Source of the DNA: Melioribacteraceae bacterium
GTDB taxonomy: Bacteria; Bacteroidota; Ignavibacteria; Ignavibacteriales; Melioribacteraceae
Length of the DNA stretch: 63,089 nucleotides
Direction of reading: 5' to 3'
Assembly (NCBI GenBank): GCA_027030245.1
Contig: JALVFE010000033.1
Location: 1 to 63,089, forward strand
Shown here in pieces: positions 8,670 through 17,993 of the stretch. The notes under the pieces were generated by a model. That model made no database searches, was not told the DNA's origin, and saw only the letters and a list, made by a program, of their open reading frames with translations. Position 1 is the first letter of the stretch; each line of letters opens with the position of its first letter. The translations under genes and the position numbers were made by a program.

Positions 8670-8841
8670 TACGTACCGGTTGATTTTCGTTTATCTGTTT
8701 GCGGCAACGGGTAAAAATTTTTGTTTGTAAAATAATTTTTTAATTGTGAAGATACAAGTGGATTGAAGAAGAACAACTTACAATAACATTCGGTTAAATA
8801 AAGATTAACGAATGCAAAACAAAGAAGATATTTACGGAAAA

Positions 8842-9183
8842 TTATTGATCGCCGGACTTAAACCCGTAATCGGCTTCAACTTTCGCGATGCGGATTTTGT
8901 ATTCTTCATACCATTTTGTTTTTCCGTTTTCTTGTGCGGTTTTATGTTCCGAGTTTTCTTTCCACTTTTTTATGGAATTAAGGTCACGCCAATACGAGAC
9001 GGTAATTCCGAGTTCTTCCCTTGCGCTTTCCACACCGAGAAATCCTTCTTGATTTTTAGCCAGCTCCAACATTCGCTTACTTGTTTCTTCATATCCGTTA
9101 CCGTCATCTCTTTTCAGAGAAGTGAAAATCACTGCGTAGTAAGGTGGTTCGGGCGTTCGGGCAATTAAGTTTTTATTTCCCAT
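8842..9183 (-). CDS. ABM-domain (antibiotic biosynthesis monooxygenase-like) protein
   Basis: A 113-residue dimeric alpha-beta barrel protein. The pattern YYAVIFTSLKRDDGNGYEE, then LAKNQEGFLGVESA, then a YWRDLNSIKKWK strand-helix, is that of the YqjZ/YgiN-like ABM fold. Homologues include small haem-degrading or quinone mono-oxygenases and many of unknown function. The start follows a 14-bp gap from the ICMT-like gene upstream, so the two may be co-transcribed. Confidence 0.8.
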   Translation of the reverse strand: MGNKNLIARTPEPPYYAVIFTSLKRDDGNGYEETSKRMLELAKNQEGFLGVESAREELGITVSYWRDLNSIKKWKENSEHKTAQENGKTKWYEEYKIRIAKVEADYGFKSGDQ

Positions 9184-9197
9184 TAACCAACTTCCTT

Positions 9198-9710
9198 TTA
9201 TTTATTAACGTTTTTCCATAATTCTTTCAGGCATTCTTTTTTAAAACAGAACGGCGGCACGCTTTTTTTGTATTCCAAATAATCATTTCCGAATTTCTTA
9301 ATCGCTTCCGGTTCTTCAAAAACTTTAATCATTAAAATCATAAACAAAATTTCAAGCGGCGCAATAATCAATATAAAAGAAGGCGAACCAACCAAAAAGG
9401 CAATCGCTACGGGAAAAAGCATTAATCCCAAATGCATCGGATGGCGCATAAATTTATAAGGACCTTCTTTAACAAGAACATTTGTTTCGCCGCGCTTAAG
9501 GGTTCCTTTCCTTCCGTATTTTGCAAGCGTTCTGCCGGTATTCTTACTTATCCTTAACACAACCTTAAGCAAAAGGGCACCGGCAATGAAGCTAACAAGA
9601 TGGAACACAATATTGTAATGAATACCGGGGAAAAGTTTGCCGTCCAGATATAATCCGGCAGCAACTCCCCCGAAAACCATTATCAACCAAACTATAATTC
9701 TAAAATACAT
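9198..9710 (-). CDS. Isoprenylcysteine carboxyl methyltransferase-like membrane protein
   Basis: A 170-residue integral membrane protein with about four hydrophobic segments. The sequence GPYKFMRHPMHLGLML (about 85-100), and a late EPEAIKKFGNDYLEYKKSVP, are the SAM- and substrate-site motifs of the ICMT/phospholipid-methyltransferase (PEMT/NnrU-like) superfamily. The bacterial substrate is usually unknown. Confidence 0.8.
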   Translation of the reverse strand: MYFRIIVWLIMVFGGVAAGLYLDGKLFPGIHYNIVFHLVSFIAGALLLKVVLRISKNTGRTLAKYGRKGTLKRGETNVLVKEGPYKFMRHPMHLGLMLFPVAIAFLVGSPSFILIIAPLEILFMILMIKVFEEPEAIKKFGNDYLEYKKSVPPFCFKKECLKELWKNVNK

Positions 9711-9715
9711 AATAT

Positions 9716-9808
9716 TTAAATCATCAAGCTATTTAGCAAATCATTTATCCGAATAAATTGTTTAACTTCGTCAATGTTTTTATTTTCAAAGTAACTTGGC
9801 ATATACAT
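9716..9808 (-). pseudogene. Possible N-terminal remnant of a PaiB/FMN-binding family gene
   Basis: A 30-codon frame beginning MYMPSYFENKNIDEVKQFI and stopping soon after. The pattern MY-x-P-x-x-F followed by acidic residues and FI-x-x-N resembles the very N-terminus of PaiB-type FMN-binding regulators, whose usual length is about 200 residues. A ribosome-site-like AAGGG sits at the ATG. The rest of the family is absent downstream, so if real it is a truncated relic. A chance short frame is possible. Confidence 0.3.
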
Positions 9809-9851
9809 CCCTTAACAAAATATGTTCGTAGGTTCTTTAACGTTTACGGAA

Positions 9852-10346
9852 TTATTGCTTGAACTTGGCATGGCAATCTACACAATAGTTTAATGTAGTT
9901 GACAAAGCTTCAAGTGATTTGTTTATATCCTTAGATTTAAAAACTTCGCTCATTCTGTCCGCACTTTTGTGAAACTCCAATCCCAGTTTTTCAAATTCCT
10001 CATTCCCGAAAGCGGAACACATCATTTGCATTTCTTTTGTTAATCCTAAATTAGCCGATGCAACTTTCGATGCTTCTTCATATTTGCCTTCGGATAAAAA
10101 TTCCAAAATAGATTGAACGGATTTTAAATGATTTCTCATGTTCATCAATTGATGTTGCGCCATTTGCGCCGAAACATTAAGCGGAATACGGTTATCTTTT
10201 ACATGCTGCATTTTGTGCATCATACCAGCTTGATCTTTATTAATCGATTTTTCCTCTTGTTTATTTGCTTTATTTACATCGCATGAAGTAACTATGATTG
10301 CCGTAAATAGTAATGACAACGTAATTAGTGAAATATATTTTTTCAT
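9852..10346 (-). CDS. Lipoprotein with a single C-terminal haem c site
   Basis: A 164-residue exported protein. The ATG at 10346 is chosen for the AAGGAG ribosome site and because it gives a clean lipoprotein signal with the lipobox Cys at residue 22. The mature part is helical and Met/His rich (MMHKMQH near 43-49). It ends in CVDCH (155-159), a CxxCH haem c attachment motif, suggesting a small four-helix cytochrome of the c'/cytochrome b562 fold type. A distant functional twin is encoded near 31 kb. It may carry electrons or bind a ligand in the periplasm; the partner is unknown. Confidence 0.7.
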   Translation of the reverse strand: MKKYISLITLSLLFTAIIVTSCDVNKANKQEEKSINKDQAGMMHKMQHVKDNRIPLNVSAQMAQHQLMNMRNHLKSVQSILEFLSEGKYEEASKVASANLGLTKEMQMMCSAFGNEEFEKLGLEFHKSADRMSEVFKSKDINKSLEALSTTLNYCVDCHAKFKQ

Positions 10347-10424
10347 TTTTCTCCTTAACCATTTGATTGTGTAAAAAAATAAACTTATGATAAACGAATA
10401 AAAATTCAAAAAGCCAATACTATA

Positions 10425-11000
10425 TTATTTATCCGGATGGTTATTCAAAAGTTCATCGGTGAAATGTTCCCGCCGTTTTCCTTTTTCAAATTTTTCTTTA
10501 TTAAACTCGGAAGATTTACCTTTCGGAATGGAAAGGCTTTTCCACTCTTTTCCTTTTATTAATTTCCCGAGAAAAACAATTTGTCCGGTATGATAAGCAT
10601 AATGCGCAAGTTGGCGGTTTATTGCTTCGGTAATTGTATGACCTTGATTGCGTATGTAAACAATCGTATCAAAATTATTTTCGTTTACGGAATTCAAAGC
10701 GTCGAACAAACAGTTCCAGCCATCGTTCCATTTTTCAATCAGCTCTTCCCTCGATTTAATCACATTCTCGAATTCCAAATCGCGGTTGCGCCATTCTTTT
10801 TCGCCGTCCGAATTCAAGAAATCCGTCCATCGCGATTTCATATTTCCCCAGAGATGATTGACAATCACCGCAACGGAATTGCTTTCGGTATTGTGTTGAA
10901 AAAATAATTCATCGTCATTCAATTGGGCAAATGTTTTTTCACCGAGTAATTTATAATATTCGAATTGTTTCTTTACGCTTTCCAAATAATTATTTATCAT
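10425..11000 (-). CDS. DinB-like / DUF1572 family protein
   Basis: A 191-residue four-helix-bundle protein of the DinB/YfiT superfamily (DUF1572 subgroup). Conserved features are VNHLWGNMKSRW near 47-58, the NRQLAHYAYHTGQIVFLGK helix near 128-146 with paired histidines, and the KGKEWKSLSIPKG tail. These histidines form a metal site in relatives, some of which act as thiol-dependent S-transferases. The specific reaction here is unknown. It is transcribed away from the hydrogenase module. Confidence 0.8.
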   Translation of the reverse strand: MINNYLESVKKQFEYYKLLGEKTFAQLNDDELFFQHNTESNSVAVIVNHLWGNMKSRWTDFLNSDGEKEWRNRDLEFENVIKSREELIEKWNDGWNCLFDALNSVNENNFDTIVYIRNQGHTITEAINRQLAHYAYHTGQIVFLGKLIKGKEWKSLSIPKGKSSEFNKEKFEKGKRREHFTDELLNNHPDK

Positions 11001-11027
11001 TTTTTACTCCCGTTATTTTAACGAATA

Positions 11028-11051
11028 AGATTCCCCTAATTCCGGGAATCT
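11028..11051. promoter_or_regulatory. Perfect 8-bp inverted repeat in the gap before the nickel transporter
   Basis: AGATTCCC and GGGAATCT with an 8-nt spacer lie in the 321-bp gap between the divergent DinB-like gene and the hydrogenase accessory operon. It could be an operator or a small hairpin. The rest of this gap is AT-rich; I find no convincing -24/-12 element in it, so the accessory operon promoter was not located. Confidence 0.3.
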
Positions 11052-11321
11052 CCCAAAACTAATGTTTTACAAATATATAAAATTAACCGGGAGATTGGCA
11101 GGCAATAAAATTCAAAATGAAATTAGATAATAAGGTTTAACTTATAAAAACAAAAGTAGGTGAAAGTACCGTAAATATTGTGACAAATAATTTTCAGAAA
11201 AATGTTAGGTAATAATTAACTTTATTTATACACGTAAACTTGAGCAGAACCGACCCAATTTTTTCTTGAATCTTTGCATTCATCTTTTTATTTTCTTACA
11301 AAATTATTTGACAACCCTAAA

Positions 11322-12032
11322 ATGAATTCGGAAATTTCCATATTGTTGATTACTACTTTATCCATTGGTGTTGTTCACACCGCATTGGGTCCCGATCATT
11401 ACATCCCTTTTATTGCACTCTCCAAAGCGAATAACTGGAGTTATTCAAAAACTTCGTTTATTACTTTAATTTGCGGTTTAGGTCATGTGTTATCTTCAAT
11501 ATTTATAGGCTTGGCAGGTATATACATCGGGGTTAATGTTTTTTCCTTGGATGCTTTAGAATCCGTAAGGGGAAATATTGCCGGGTGGCTTTTGATTATC
11601 TTTGGATTATTATATACTATATGGGGAATAAAGCAATCATTAAAAAACAAAACACATACTCATATACATTGTCACTCAGACGGAACGGTTCATACACACA
11701 CGCATAACCATAAAAATGAACATTCGCATATTCACATAAAGAAAAACAAAAACTTAACCCCGTGGTTAATTTTTATCATTTTTGTTTTTGGTCCGTGTGA
11801 ACCGTTAATCCCACTAATTGTTTATCCGGCGGTAAATTTAGGCACTATGGCTGTTATTATGGTAGCCGTTGTTTTTTCGGTTGTTACAATTGCGGTAATG
11901 GAAATAATTGTATTCCTCGGAATTTACGGGATAAACTTTATACCGGCGCATAAACTTCAAATTCATATTCACACTATTGCAGGGTTATCGATTTTATTGT
12001 GCGGAATCGGCGTGCAATTCTTGGGTTTATAA
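11322..12032 (+). CDS. Nickel transporter, HupE/UreH-like, with histidine-rich loop
   Basis: A 236-residue membrane protein with about six helices. HTALGPDH at residues 19-26 supplies the His/Asp metal motif typical of nickel/cobalt permease families, and a cytoplasm-sized loop at 112-139 is almost entirely His with Thr and Asn (HTHIHC, HTHTHNH, HSHIHIK), fit for holding Ni2+. The ATG at 11322 is used; a TTG 16 codons upstream is possible. It opens the hyp cluster, 29 bp before hypA, so its likely job is supplying nickel for hydrogenase maturation. Confidence 0.75.
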   Translation: MNSEISILLITTLSIGVVHTALGPDHYIPFIALSKANNWSYSKTSFITLICGLGHVLSSIFIGLAGIYIGVNVFSLDALESVRGNIAGWLLIIFGLLYTIWGIKQSLKNKTHTHIHCHSDGTVHTHTHNHKNEHSHIHIKKNKNLTPWLIFIIFVFGPCEPLIPLIVYPAVNLGTMAVIMVAVVFSVVTIAVMEIIVFLGIYGINFIPAHKLQIHIHTIAGLSILLCGIGVQFLGL

Positions 12033-12061
12033 CTGTTAACATAATTTTTATATGAGATAAA

Positions 12062-12403
12062 ATGCATGAAGTCGGGATTGCCCAAAGTATTTTGGAAATT
12101 GTTGAAAAGGAAGCAGCTAAAAACAATGCAACGGTTGTAAAAAAAGTTAAACTGATAGTCGGTGAATTTACGGGGATTGTAAAAGAAGCACTGGAATTTG
12201 CCTTGGAAATAGTTAAGAAGAATACAATAGCCGAAAATGCGGAATTTGAAATTGAGATTGTAAAATTAAAAACCCATTGTAAACATTGTAACCGTGAATT
12301 CACTAACAACAAACAAGCTGGGTTTTTATGTCCGGAATGTAACGGAATTCTTAGCATTGTTGCAGGCAAGGAATTGAATATTGAATATATTGATGTTGAC
12401 TAA
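12062..12403 (+). CDS. hypA: Hydrogenase nickel-insertion protein HypA
   Basis: A 113-residue HypA. The N-terminal MHE (His2, Glu3) forms the nickel site, and the zinc hairpin is complete (C73-x2-C76 and C90-x2-C93). It delivers nickel to the large-subunit precursor with HypB. It has full family length and a standard start, and follows the nickel transporter closely. Confidence 0.95.
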   Translation: MHEVGIAQSILEIVEKEAAKNNATVVKKVKLIVGEFTGIVKEALEFALEIVKKNTIAENAEFEIEIVKLKTHCKHCNREFTNNKQAGFLCPECNGILSIVAGKELNIEYIDVD

Positions 12404-12479
12404 ATTTTCCGAGACCATTGTATTTGAGCGAAAAAAATTTTGAATGTAACCAAAATAATTAATATAGACGAGGATTAAA

Positions 12480-13148
12480 ATGCACATTATTGATGTAAAC
12501 AGTCAAATATTAAAAGAAAATTCAAGGATAGCCGAAGAAAACAGAAAATTGTTCGATGAAAAAGGGTTGTATGTTGTAAACATTATGTCCGCTCCCGGAG
12601 CCGGTAAAACATCCGTTCTGGAAGCAACGATAAAAAAGATTAAAGACGATTATAAAATATCGGTTATTGAAGGCGATTTACAAACATCAATCGATGCCGA
12701 CAGGATCGGAGCATTAAATATTTCATCTTATCAAATCGTTACCGGAACGGTTTGCCATTTGGATGCACGTATGATCCATAATGCTTTGCATGAATTTCAA
12801 CAAGACGGAAATGATATTCTGTTTATTGAAAACGTAGGCAACCTCGTTTGCCCCGCCGATTTTGAATTAGGTGAAAAACTTAAAGTGATGGTATTCAGCA
12901 TTGTTGAAGGCGCCGAAAAACCGAAAAAATATCCCGTAATGTTCCATGCGGTCGATGTTGTTTTATTAAATAAAATCGATCTGGCTCCTTATTCCGATAT
13001 CGATATTGAACTGTTAAAGAAAAATGTTTTGGAGATAAACCCCACCGCAACTATTTTCCCGGTATCATGTTCAACGGGAGAAGGAATAGAAGAGTGGGTT
13101 AATTGGTTCAAGAAAAAAGTTAACGAAGATAAAAACAGAAACAAATGA
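12480..13148 (+). CDS. hypB: Hydrogenase nickel-insertion GTPase HypB
   Basis: A 222-residue SIMIBI GTPase. The P-loop SAPGAGKTS is at about 37-45, the metal-site TVCHLDA near 95, and the NKID guanine motif near 165. The N-terminus lacks the poly-histidine stretch that some HypB proteins use for nickel storage; that role may fall to the transporter's His loop. A GAGGA ribosome site precedes the ATG. Its stop overlaps the hypF start by 4 bp. Confidence 0.95.
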   Translation: MHIIDVNSQILKENSRIAEENRKLFDEKGLYVVNIMSAPGAGKTSVLEATIKKIKDDYKISVIEGDLQTSIDADRIGALNISSYQIVTGTVCHLDARMIHNALHEFQQDGNDILFIENVGNLVCPADFELGEKLKVMVFSIVEGAEKPKKYPVMFHAVDVVLLNKIDLAPYSDIDIELLKKNVLEINPTATIFPVSCSTGEGIEEWVNWFKKKVNEDKNRNK

Positions 13149-15433
13149 ATATAGCGGTAAAAATATATGTCGCCGGTATTGTTCAAGGAGTTGGTTTCCG
13201 GCCGTTCATATACAATATTGCAAAAAGAAATAAACTCGTAGGACAAATTTATAACAATTCAAAAGGAGTAATTATAGAAGCCGAAGGTGAAAAAATAAAT
13301 GTCGATAAATTAATTTTTGCTATTAAAAACGAAGCGCCTCCTTTAGCATCCATTCGGGAATTGGAAACGGAATTTATAAATTCCACCGGTCTTAATGATT
13401 TCTTTATTAAAGAAAGCAAACTTGCCGAAGATAAATTGACCTTGATTTCACCTGATATTTCGGTATGCGATGATTGCTTGGAAGAACTGAAAAATCCCGA
13501 AGACAGGCGTTTCGAATATCCATTCATTAACTGCACAAATTGCGGTCCGCGCTATACAATTATAAAAGATGTTCCTTACGATAGACCCCAAACAACAATG
13601 AACGTATTTCAAATGTGTCCGGAATGTAAAAAGGAATATGAAAATCCGGACAATAGAAGATTTCACGCACAACCTATCGCATGCAAAAAATGCGGACCTA
13701 CATTAATGTTAAAGGATAATAAAGGTAAAATAATTTCTTCGGAAAATTTGATTAAGAAAGCCGTTAGTTTAATTAAACAAGGATTTATATTGGCAATAAA
13801 AGGACTGGGAGGATACCATCTTGCTTGCGATGCCCAAAATACAATTGCAGTTAGAAACCTCAGGAAAAGAAAATTGAGAATCGATAAACCGTTTGCCGTA
13901 ATGATTCCTTCGATTGAATGGTTAGACAAACTTTGTATTTATACCCCCAAAGAGAAAGAGTTGTTAACGGATATACGAAGACCGATTGTATTAATTAAGA
14001 GAAAAAAAGATTGCCCGGTAGCCGTAGACGTTGCCCCGCAAAATAATTACATCGGTTTAATGCTTCCATATACACCCCTGCACAAGTTAATAATGGAAAG
14101 TTATAACGTTCCGCTGGTTATGACGAGCGCCAACATTTCGGAAGAACCGATTGCATATCAAGATGATGACGCATTTGAACGGCTGAAAAATATTGCCGAT
14201 TATTTTTTAATTCATGATAGGGAAGTATACATCCGGTGCGATGATTCCGTTGCTGCTGTTTTAGGTAATAAGAAAACTATTTTAAGAAGAGCAAGAGGTT
14301 ATGTTCCAACCCCGGTCGAACTTCCGTTCAATGTGGAAAAACAGGTTTTAGCCGTAGGAGCTCATCTGAAAAACACTTTTTGCTTCTTGAAAAACAAATA
14401 TGCATTTATTAGCCACCATATTGGCGACCTGGAAAATTTACCGACTATGAAATCGTTTAAGCAAGGAATACTGCATTTCAAAAAAATATTCGATTTAAAT
14501 CCGGAATTAATAGTGCATGATTTGCATCCCGACTATCTCTCAACAAAATATGCACTCGATAAAAAAGATTGTAACAAAGTTGCCGTGCAGCACCATCATG
14601 CCCATATAGTAAGCTGTATGGTGGAAAATAATTTAAATGAAAAAGTTATTGGCGTCGCTTTTGACGGCACCGGATTAGGAACAGATGGAAATATTTGGGG
14701 CGGAGAATTTTTAATTGCGGATTATTTTTCATTTGAACGTTTTGCACATTTTGAGTATTTTGCATTACCCGGAGGTGAACTGGCAATTAAACAACCATGG
14801 AGAACGGCATACTCAATTTTATACAAACTATATAATTTCAACAACGGGGAGATATCAAAAGAGCGTTTCGATTTTTTAAAAGATAAGAATTATGAAATTG
14901 TATCCCGGATGTTGGAAAAAAATATTAATTCACCTCTAACGTCTGCAGCTGGCAGATTATTCGATGCTGTCTCCGCGTTATGCGATATAAGAACCGAAGT
15001 TAACTACGAAGCACAAGCTGCCATTGAATTACAAATGATTGCCGACGAGAAAGAAAAAGGTTCTTATAAGTTTGATATAATTAACAACAATGAAACTAAT
15101 AAGGTGAGTTTCGCGAAAATGATTTCCGGAATTATAAATGATTTGAAATCGGATATTCCTAAAAGTAAAATTTCGGCAAAGTTTCATAATACAATTGCCC
15201 GCGTCATTCTGGAAACGGCAAAACTTATTCATAAACAAAGGGGAATTAATAAAGTGATTCTAAGCGGAGGAGTTTTTCAAAATTCATTACTTTGCGATAA
15301 AACGTTAACATTATTGAAAAAAAACAACTTCGAAGTTTTTACCCATTCAAACGTTCCTCCTAACGACGGAGGGATATCATTAGGGCAAGCAGTTATAGGT
15401 TATTTCAAACATTTTAAAAATCAGAGGTATTAA
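13145..15433 (+). CDS. hypF: Carbamoyltransferase HypF (cyanide ligand synthesis)
   Basis: A 762-residue HypF of usual length. Domains in order are an acylphosphatase domain (GIVQGVGFRP, 11-20), two zinc fingers with exact family spacing (C108, C111, C130, C133, then C158, C161, C180, C183), a YrdC-like domain (about 200-390) and a Kae1-like carbamoyltransferase domain with the HHHAH motif near 480. It makes the thiocarbamate on HypE from carbamoyl phosphate, the source of the CN ligands of the Fe atom. It is coupled to hypB by the ATGA overlap and ends one base before hypC. Confidence 0.96.
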   Translation: MNIAVKIYVAGIVQGVGFRPFIYNIAKRNKLVGQIYNNSKGVIIEAEGEKINVDKLIFAIKNEAPPLASIRELETEFINSTGLNDFFIKESKLAEDKLTLISPDISVCDDCLEELKNPEDRRFEYPFINCTNCGPRYTIIKDVPYDRPQTTMNVFQMCPECKKEYENPDNRRFHAQPIACKKCGPTLMLKDNKGKIISSENLIKKAVSLIKQGFILAIKGLGGYHLACDAQNTIAVRNLRKRKLRIDKPFAVMIPSIEWLDKLCIYTPKEKELLTDIRRPIVLIKRKKDCPVAVDVAPQNNYIGLMLPYTPLHKLIMESYNVPLVMTSANISEEPIAYQDDDAFERLKNIADYFLIHDREVYIRCDDSVAAVLGNKKTILRRARGYVPTPVELPFNVEKQVLAVGAHLKNTFCFLKNKYAFISHHIGDLENLPTMKSFKQGILHFKKIFDLNPELIVHDLHPDYLSTKYALDKKDCNKVAVQHHHAHIVSCMVENNLNEKVIGVAFDGTGLGTDGNIWGGEFLIADYFSFERFAHFEYFALPGGELAIKQPWRTAYSILYKLYNFNNGEISKERFDFLKDKNYEIVSRMLEKNINSPLTSAAGRLFDAVSALCDIRTEVNYEAQAAIELQMIADEKEKGSYKFDIINNNETNKVSFAKMISGIINDLKSDIPKSKISAKFHNTIARVILETAKLIHKQRGINKVILSGGVFQNSLLCDKTLTLLKKNNFEVFTHSNVPPNDGGISLGQAVIGYFKHFKNQRY

Positions 15434-15434
15434 A

Positions 15435-15683
15435 ATGTGTTTATCAGTTCCAGGCAAAATAATATCGATAGACGAGAGCAATCCGGAATTAAAAATGGCT
15501 AAAGTTAATTTTGGCGGTGTGTCAAAAGATGTTTGTGTTCAATGGATCGATAACCCGAAAGTCGGCGAATATGTATTGGTGCATGTTGGTTTTGCTCTCA
15601 ATAAAATAGATGAAAAAGAAGCCGACGAAACAATTAAACTCTTGAAGGAAATGGGAGATTTGGACGAAGATTTCAATTACTAA
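15435..15683 (+). CDS. hypC: Hydrogenase maturation chaperone HypC
   Basis: An 82-residue OB-like protein beginning MCLSVPGKI. Cys2, essential once the Met is removed, and the GDYVLVH-type strand (here GEYVLVHVGFAL) identify it. It holds the Fe(CN)2CO group with HypD and escorts it to the large-subunit precursor. Only one classical hypC is present; a second HypC-like protein lies just before the structural genes. Confidence 0.95.
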   Translation: MCLSVPGKIISIDESNPELKMAKVNFGGVSKDVCVQWIDNPKVGEYVLVHVGFALNKIDEKEADETIKLLKEMGDLDEDFNY

Positions 15684-15726
15684 TTTATTTTACATTTATC
15701 AAAAATCCGGTTTGAGAAATTAAAAC

Positions 15727-16818
15727 ATAAAATATACTAAAGAATTCAGAGACCCCGTAGCAGCAAAAAAACTTTCCGAAAGGATTAAATCGGTTACAAC
15801 TAAATCGTGGACAATAATGGAGATTTGCGGCGGACAGACACACACAATAATGAAATATAATATTGATGAACTGTTACCCGACAAAATTAATTTAATTCAC
15901 GGACCGGGTTGCCCCGTATGCGTTACTCCGTTGGAAATGATTGATAAAGCAATTGCAATTGCTTCGAGGGAAGATGTTATATTTACGTCTTTCGGCGATA
16001 TGCTCCGGGTGCCGGGTTCTACATTAGACCTTCTCGGGGTTAAAGCAAACGGCGGCGATGTGCGAATGGTTTATTCACCTCTCGATGCCGTTAAAATTGC
16101 GGAAGAAAATCCGAACAAAAAAGTGGTCTTTTTTGCCGTCGGTTTCGAAACCACCGCTCCGGCAAATGCAATGGCTGCTATCCAAGCAAAACAAAAAGGA
16201 TTAAAAAATTTCTCAATCCTGGTATCTCATGTCCTTGTTCCCCCGGCTATTGAAGCGCTTTTAGATTCGGAGAATTCAAAAATCAAAGGCTTCCTTGCTG
16301 CGGGTCATGTATGCACCGTAATGGGTTTTCACGAATATATTCCTCTCTCTAAAAAATATAACATACCGATTATCGTTACCGGTTTTGAACCGATTGACAT
16401 TTTGCAAGGCATTTATGAATTGATTAAACAACTCGAAAACAACCGGGCCGAAGTGTTTAATGCCTACGGAAGGGTTGTTAGTAAGGAAGGTAACATACCG
16501 GCACAAAAATTATTATCGGAAGTATTTGAAATTGTCGATAGAAAATGGCGCGGGATTGGGGTTATTCCCAAAAGCGGATTTAAATTAAAAGATATTTACT
16601 CCGAATTTGATGCGGAAAAGTTGTTTGACGTTGGGGAAATTGAACAACAAGAGTCTCAATTTTGTATTTCCGGTGAAATTCTACAGGGAATTAAAAAACC
16701 CCAAGAATGTTCTGCTTTTGGGAAAGAATGCACCCCTGAACATCCTTTGGGTGCTCCGATGGTTTCTTCCGAAGGTGCATGCGCCGCTTATTTTCATTAC
16801 TATAAACGAATTAATTAA
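15727..16818 (+). CDS. hypD: Hydrogenase Fe-S maturation protein HypD (apparent ATA start)
   Basis: HypD assembles the Fe(CN)2CO centre with HypC. The EICGGQTHT motif and GPGCPVC motif mark the family, with cysteines near the C-terminus for its [4Fe-4S] cluster. The first ATG in frame is at 15817, but the 30 codons before it read (I)[19 protein letters not shown], the expected HypD N-terminus. In that stretch there is no ATG, GTG or TTG, and a stop lies two codons upstream of the ATA at 15727. Either translation starts at ATA, or the true ATG is mutated or miscalled, or a shortened protein is made from 15817. I annotate from the ATA because the homology begins there. Confidence 0.85.
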   Translation: MKYTKEFRDPVAAKKLSERIKSVTTKSWTIMEICGGQTHTIMKYNIDELLPDKINLIHGPGCPVCVTPLEMIDKAIAIASREDVIFTSFGDMLRVPGSTLDLLGVKANGGDVRMVYSPLDAVKIAEENPNKKVVFFAVGFETTAPANAMAAIQAKQKGLKNFSILVSHVLVPPAIEALLDSENSKIKGFLAAGHVCTVMGFHEYIPLSKKYNIPIIVTGFEPIDILQGIYELIKQLENNRAEVFNAYGRVVSKEGNIPAQKLLSEVFEIVDRKWRGIGVIPKSGFKLKDIYSEFDAEKLFDVGEIEQQESQFCISGEILQGIKKPQECSAFGKECTPEHPLGAPMVSSEGACAAYFHYYKRIN

Positions 16819-16823
16819 AAATT

Positions 16824-17870
16824 ATGAACATTATGAACTTAAATTGTCCGATACCAATTTCCGATTATCCGAAAGTTACTTTAGCTCACGGAGGCGGAGG
16901 AACATTATCCAATCAACTTATACAAAAAATGTTTTTCTCCCAGTTCGATAACGAACTGCTTAATACAACGCACGATGGAGCTATATTTAACGTGCCTTCC
17001 AACAGATTGGCATTTACAACTGATTCGTTTGTTGTAAAACCTATTTTTTTCCCGGGTGGAAATATCGGCGAATTGGCAATTAACGGAACGGTAAACGACT
17101 TGGCAATGTGCGGTGCAATTCCCAAGTTTATCTCGGTAGGATTTATTATCGAAGAAGGATTCGATATGGAAGACCTTTGGAAAATAGTACAATCAATTAA
17201 AGTTGCATCCGAAAAAGCCGGAGTTAAAGTTGTTACAGGCGATACAAAAGTTGTTGACAAAGGAAAAGGGGATAAAATTTTTATTAACACTTCCGGTATC
17301 GGGATAGTTGTTGACGGTGTAAACATAAATCCCAAAAACTGCAAACCCGGAGATAAAATTATTTTAAGCGGAAGAATTGCCGATCACGGCATCGCTATTA
17401 TGTCTGCACGGGAAGGGCTTCAATTCGAAACCACGGTGGAAAGCGATACAGCCCCCTTAAACGAACTTGTTAGCTCGATTCTGGATGTGTCGAAAAATAT
17501 AAAAGTTTTAAGAGACCCAACCCGTGGTGGAATTTCAAGCGCATTAAATGAAATTGCAGCTTCGGCTAACGTGGGAATAAAAATCCAAGAAGAAAAAATC
17601 CCCGTATCCGAACAAGTTGACAGTGCTTGCGAAATTCTCGGGCTCGATCCGTTGTATATTGCAAACGAAGGAAAACTTATAGCAATTGTTCCTCCAAACG
17701 ACGCCGAAAAAATATTGGAAGCTATGCGACGAAATGATTACGGTAAAGAAGCTGAAATTATAGGTGAGGTGGTTTCGGATCATCCCAAAACAGTTGTGAT
17801 GAAAACAACAATAGGAACAACCAGGATTGTTGATATGATTTCCGGAGAACAATTACCCAGAATTTGTTAA
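16824..17870 (+). CDS. hypE: Hydrogenase maturation protein HypE
   Basis: A 348-residue PurM-like ATPase. The glycine-rich AHGGGGTLSNQLIQ near 20-33 and the C-terminal PRIC, whose Cys is carbamoylated by HypF and dehydrated to a thiocyanate, are intact. A second ATG four codons in is an alternative start. It closes the accessory operon, 5 bp after hypD. Confidence 0.96.
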   Translation: MNIMNLNCPIPISDYPKVTLAHGGGGTLSNQLIQKMFFSQFDNELLNTTHDGAIFNVPSNRLAFTTDSFVVKPIFFPGGNIGELAINGTVNDLAMCGAIPKFISVGFIIEEGFDMEDLWKIVQSIKVASEKAGVKVVTGDTKVVDKGKGDKIFINTSGIGIVVDGVNINPKNCKPGDKIILSGRIADHGIAIMSAREGLQFETTVESDTAPLNELVSSILDVSKNIKVLRDPTRGGISSALNEIAASANVGIKIQEEKIPVSEQVDSACEILGLDPLYIANEGKLIAIVPPNDAEKILEAMRRNDYGKEAEIIGEVVSDHPKTVVMKTTIGTTRIVDMISGEQLPRIC

Positions 17871-17993
17871 AATGAAATAAAGTAAAAGTTACCTTTTAAT
17901 CAACATTTTTATCTGTAATTTTTTAAGTTATTTTATTTGATCTTGTTAAAATCAAAACATTCGTTTTTTCTACTAATTTTAAGGGAATTGTAA

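Noticed and set aside
8812-9168. 118-codon open frame on the plus strand
   Set aside because: It is the complement of the ABM-domain gene, with no family resemblance or ribosome site.
11040-11120. Sigma-54 promoter before the nickel transporter (TGGCAGGCAATAAAA)
   Set aside because: The -24 half is fair, but the -12 TTGC is missing.
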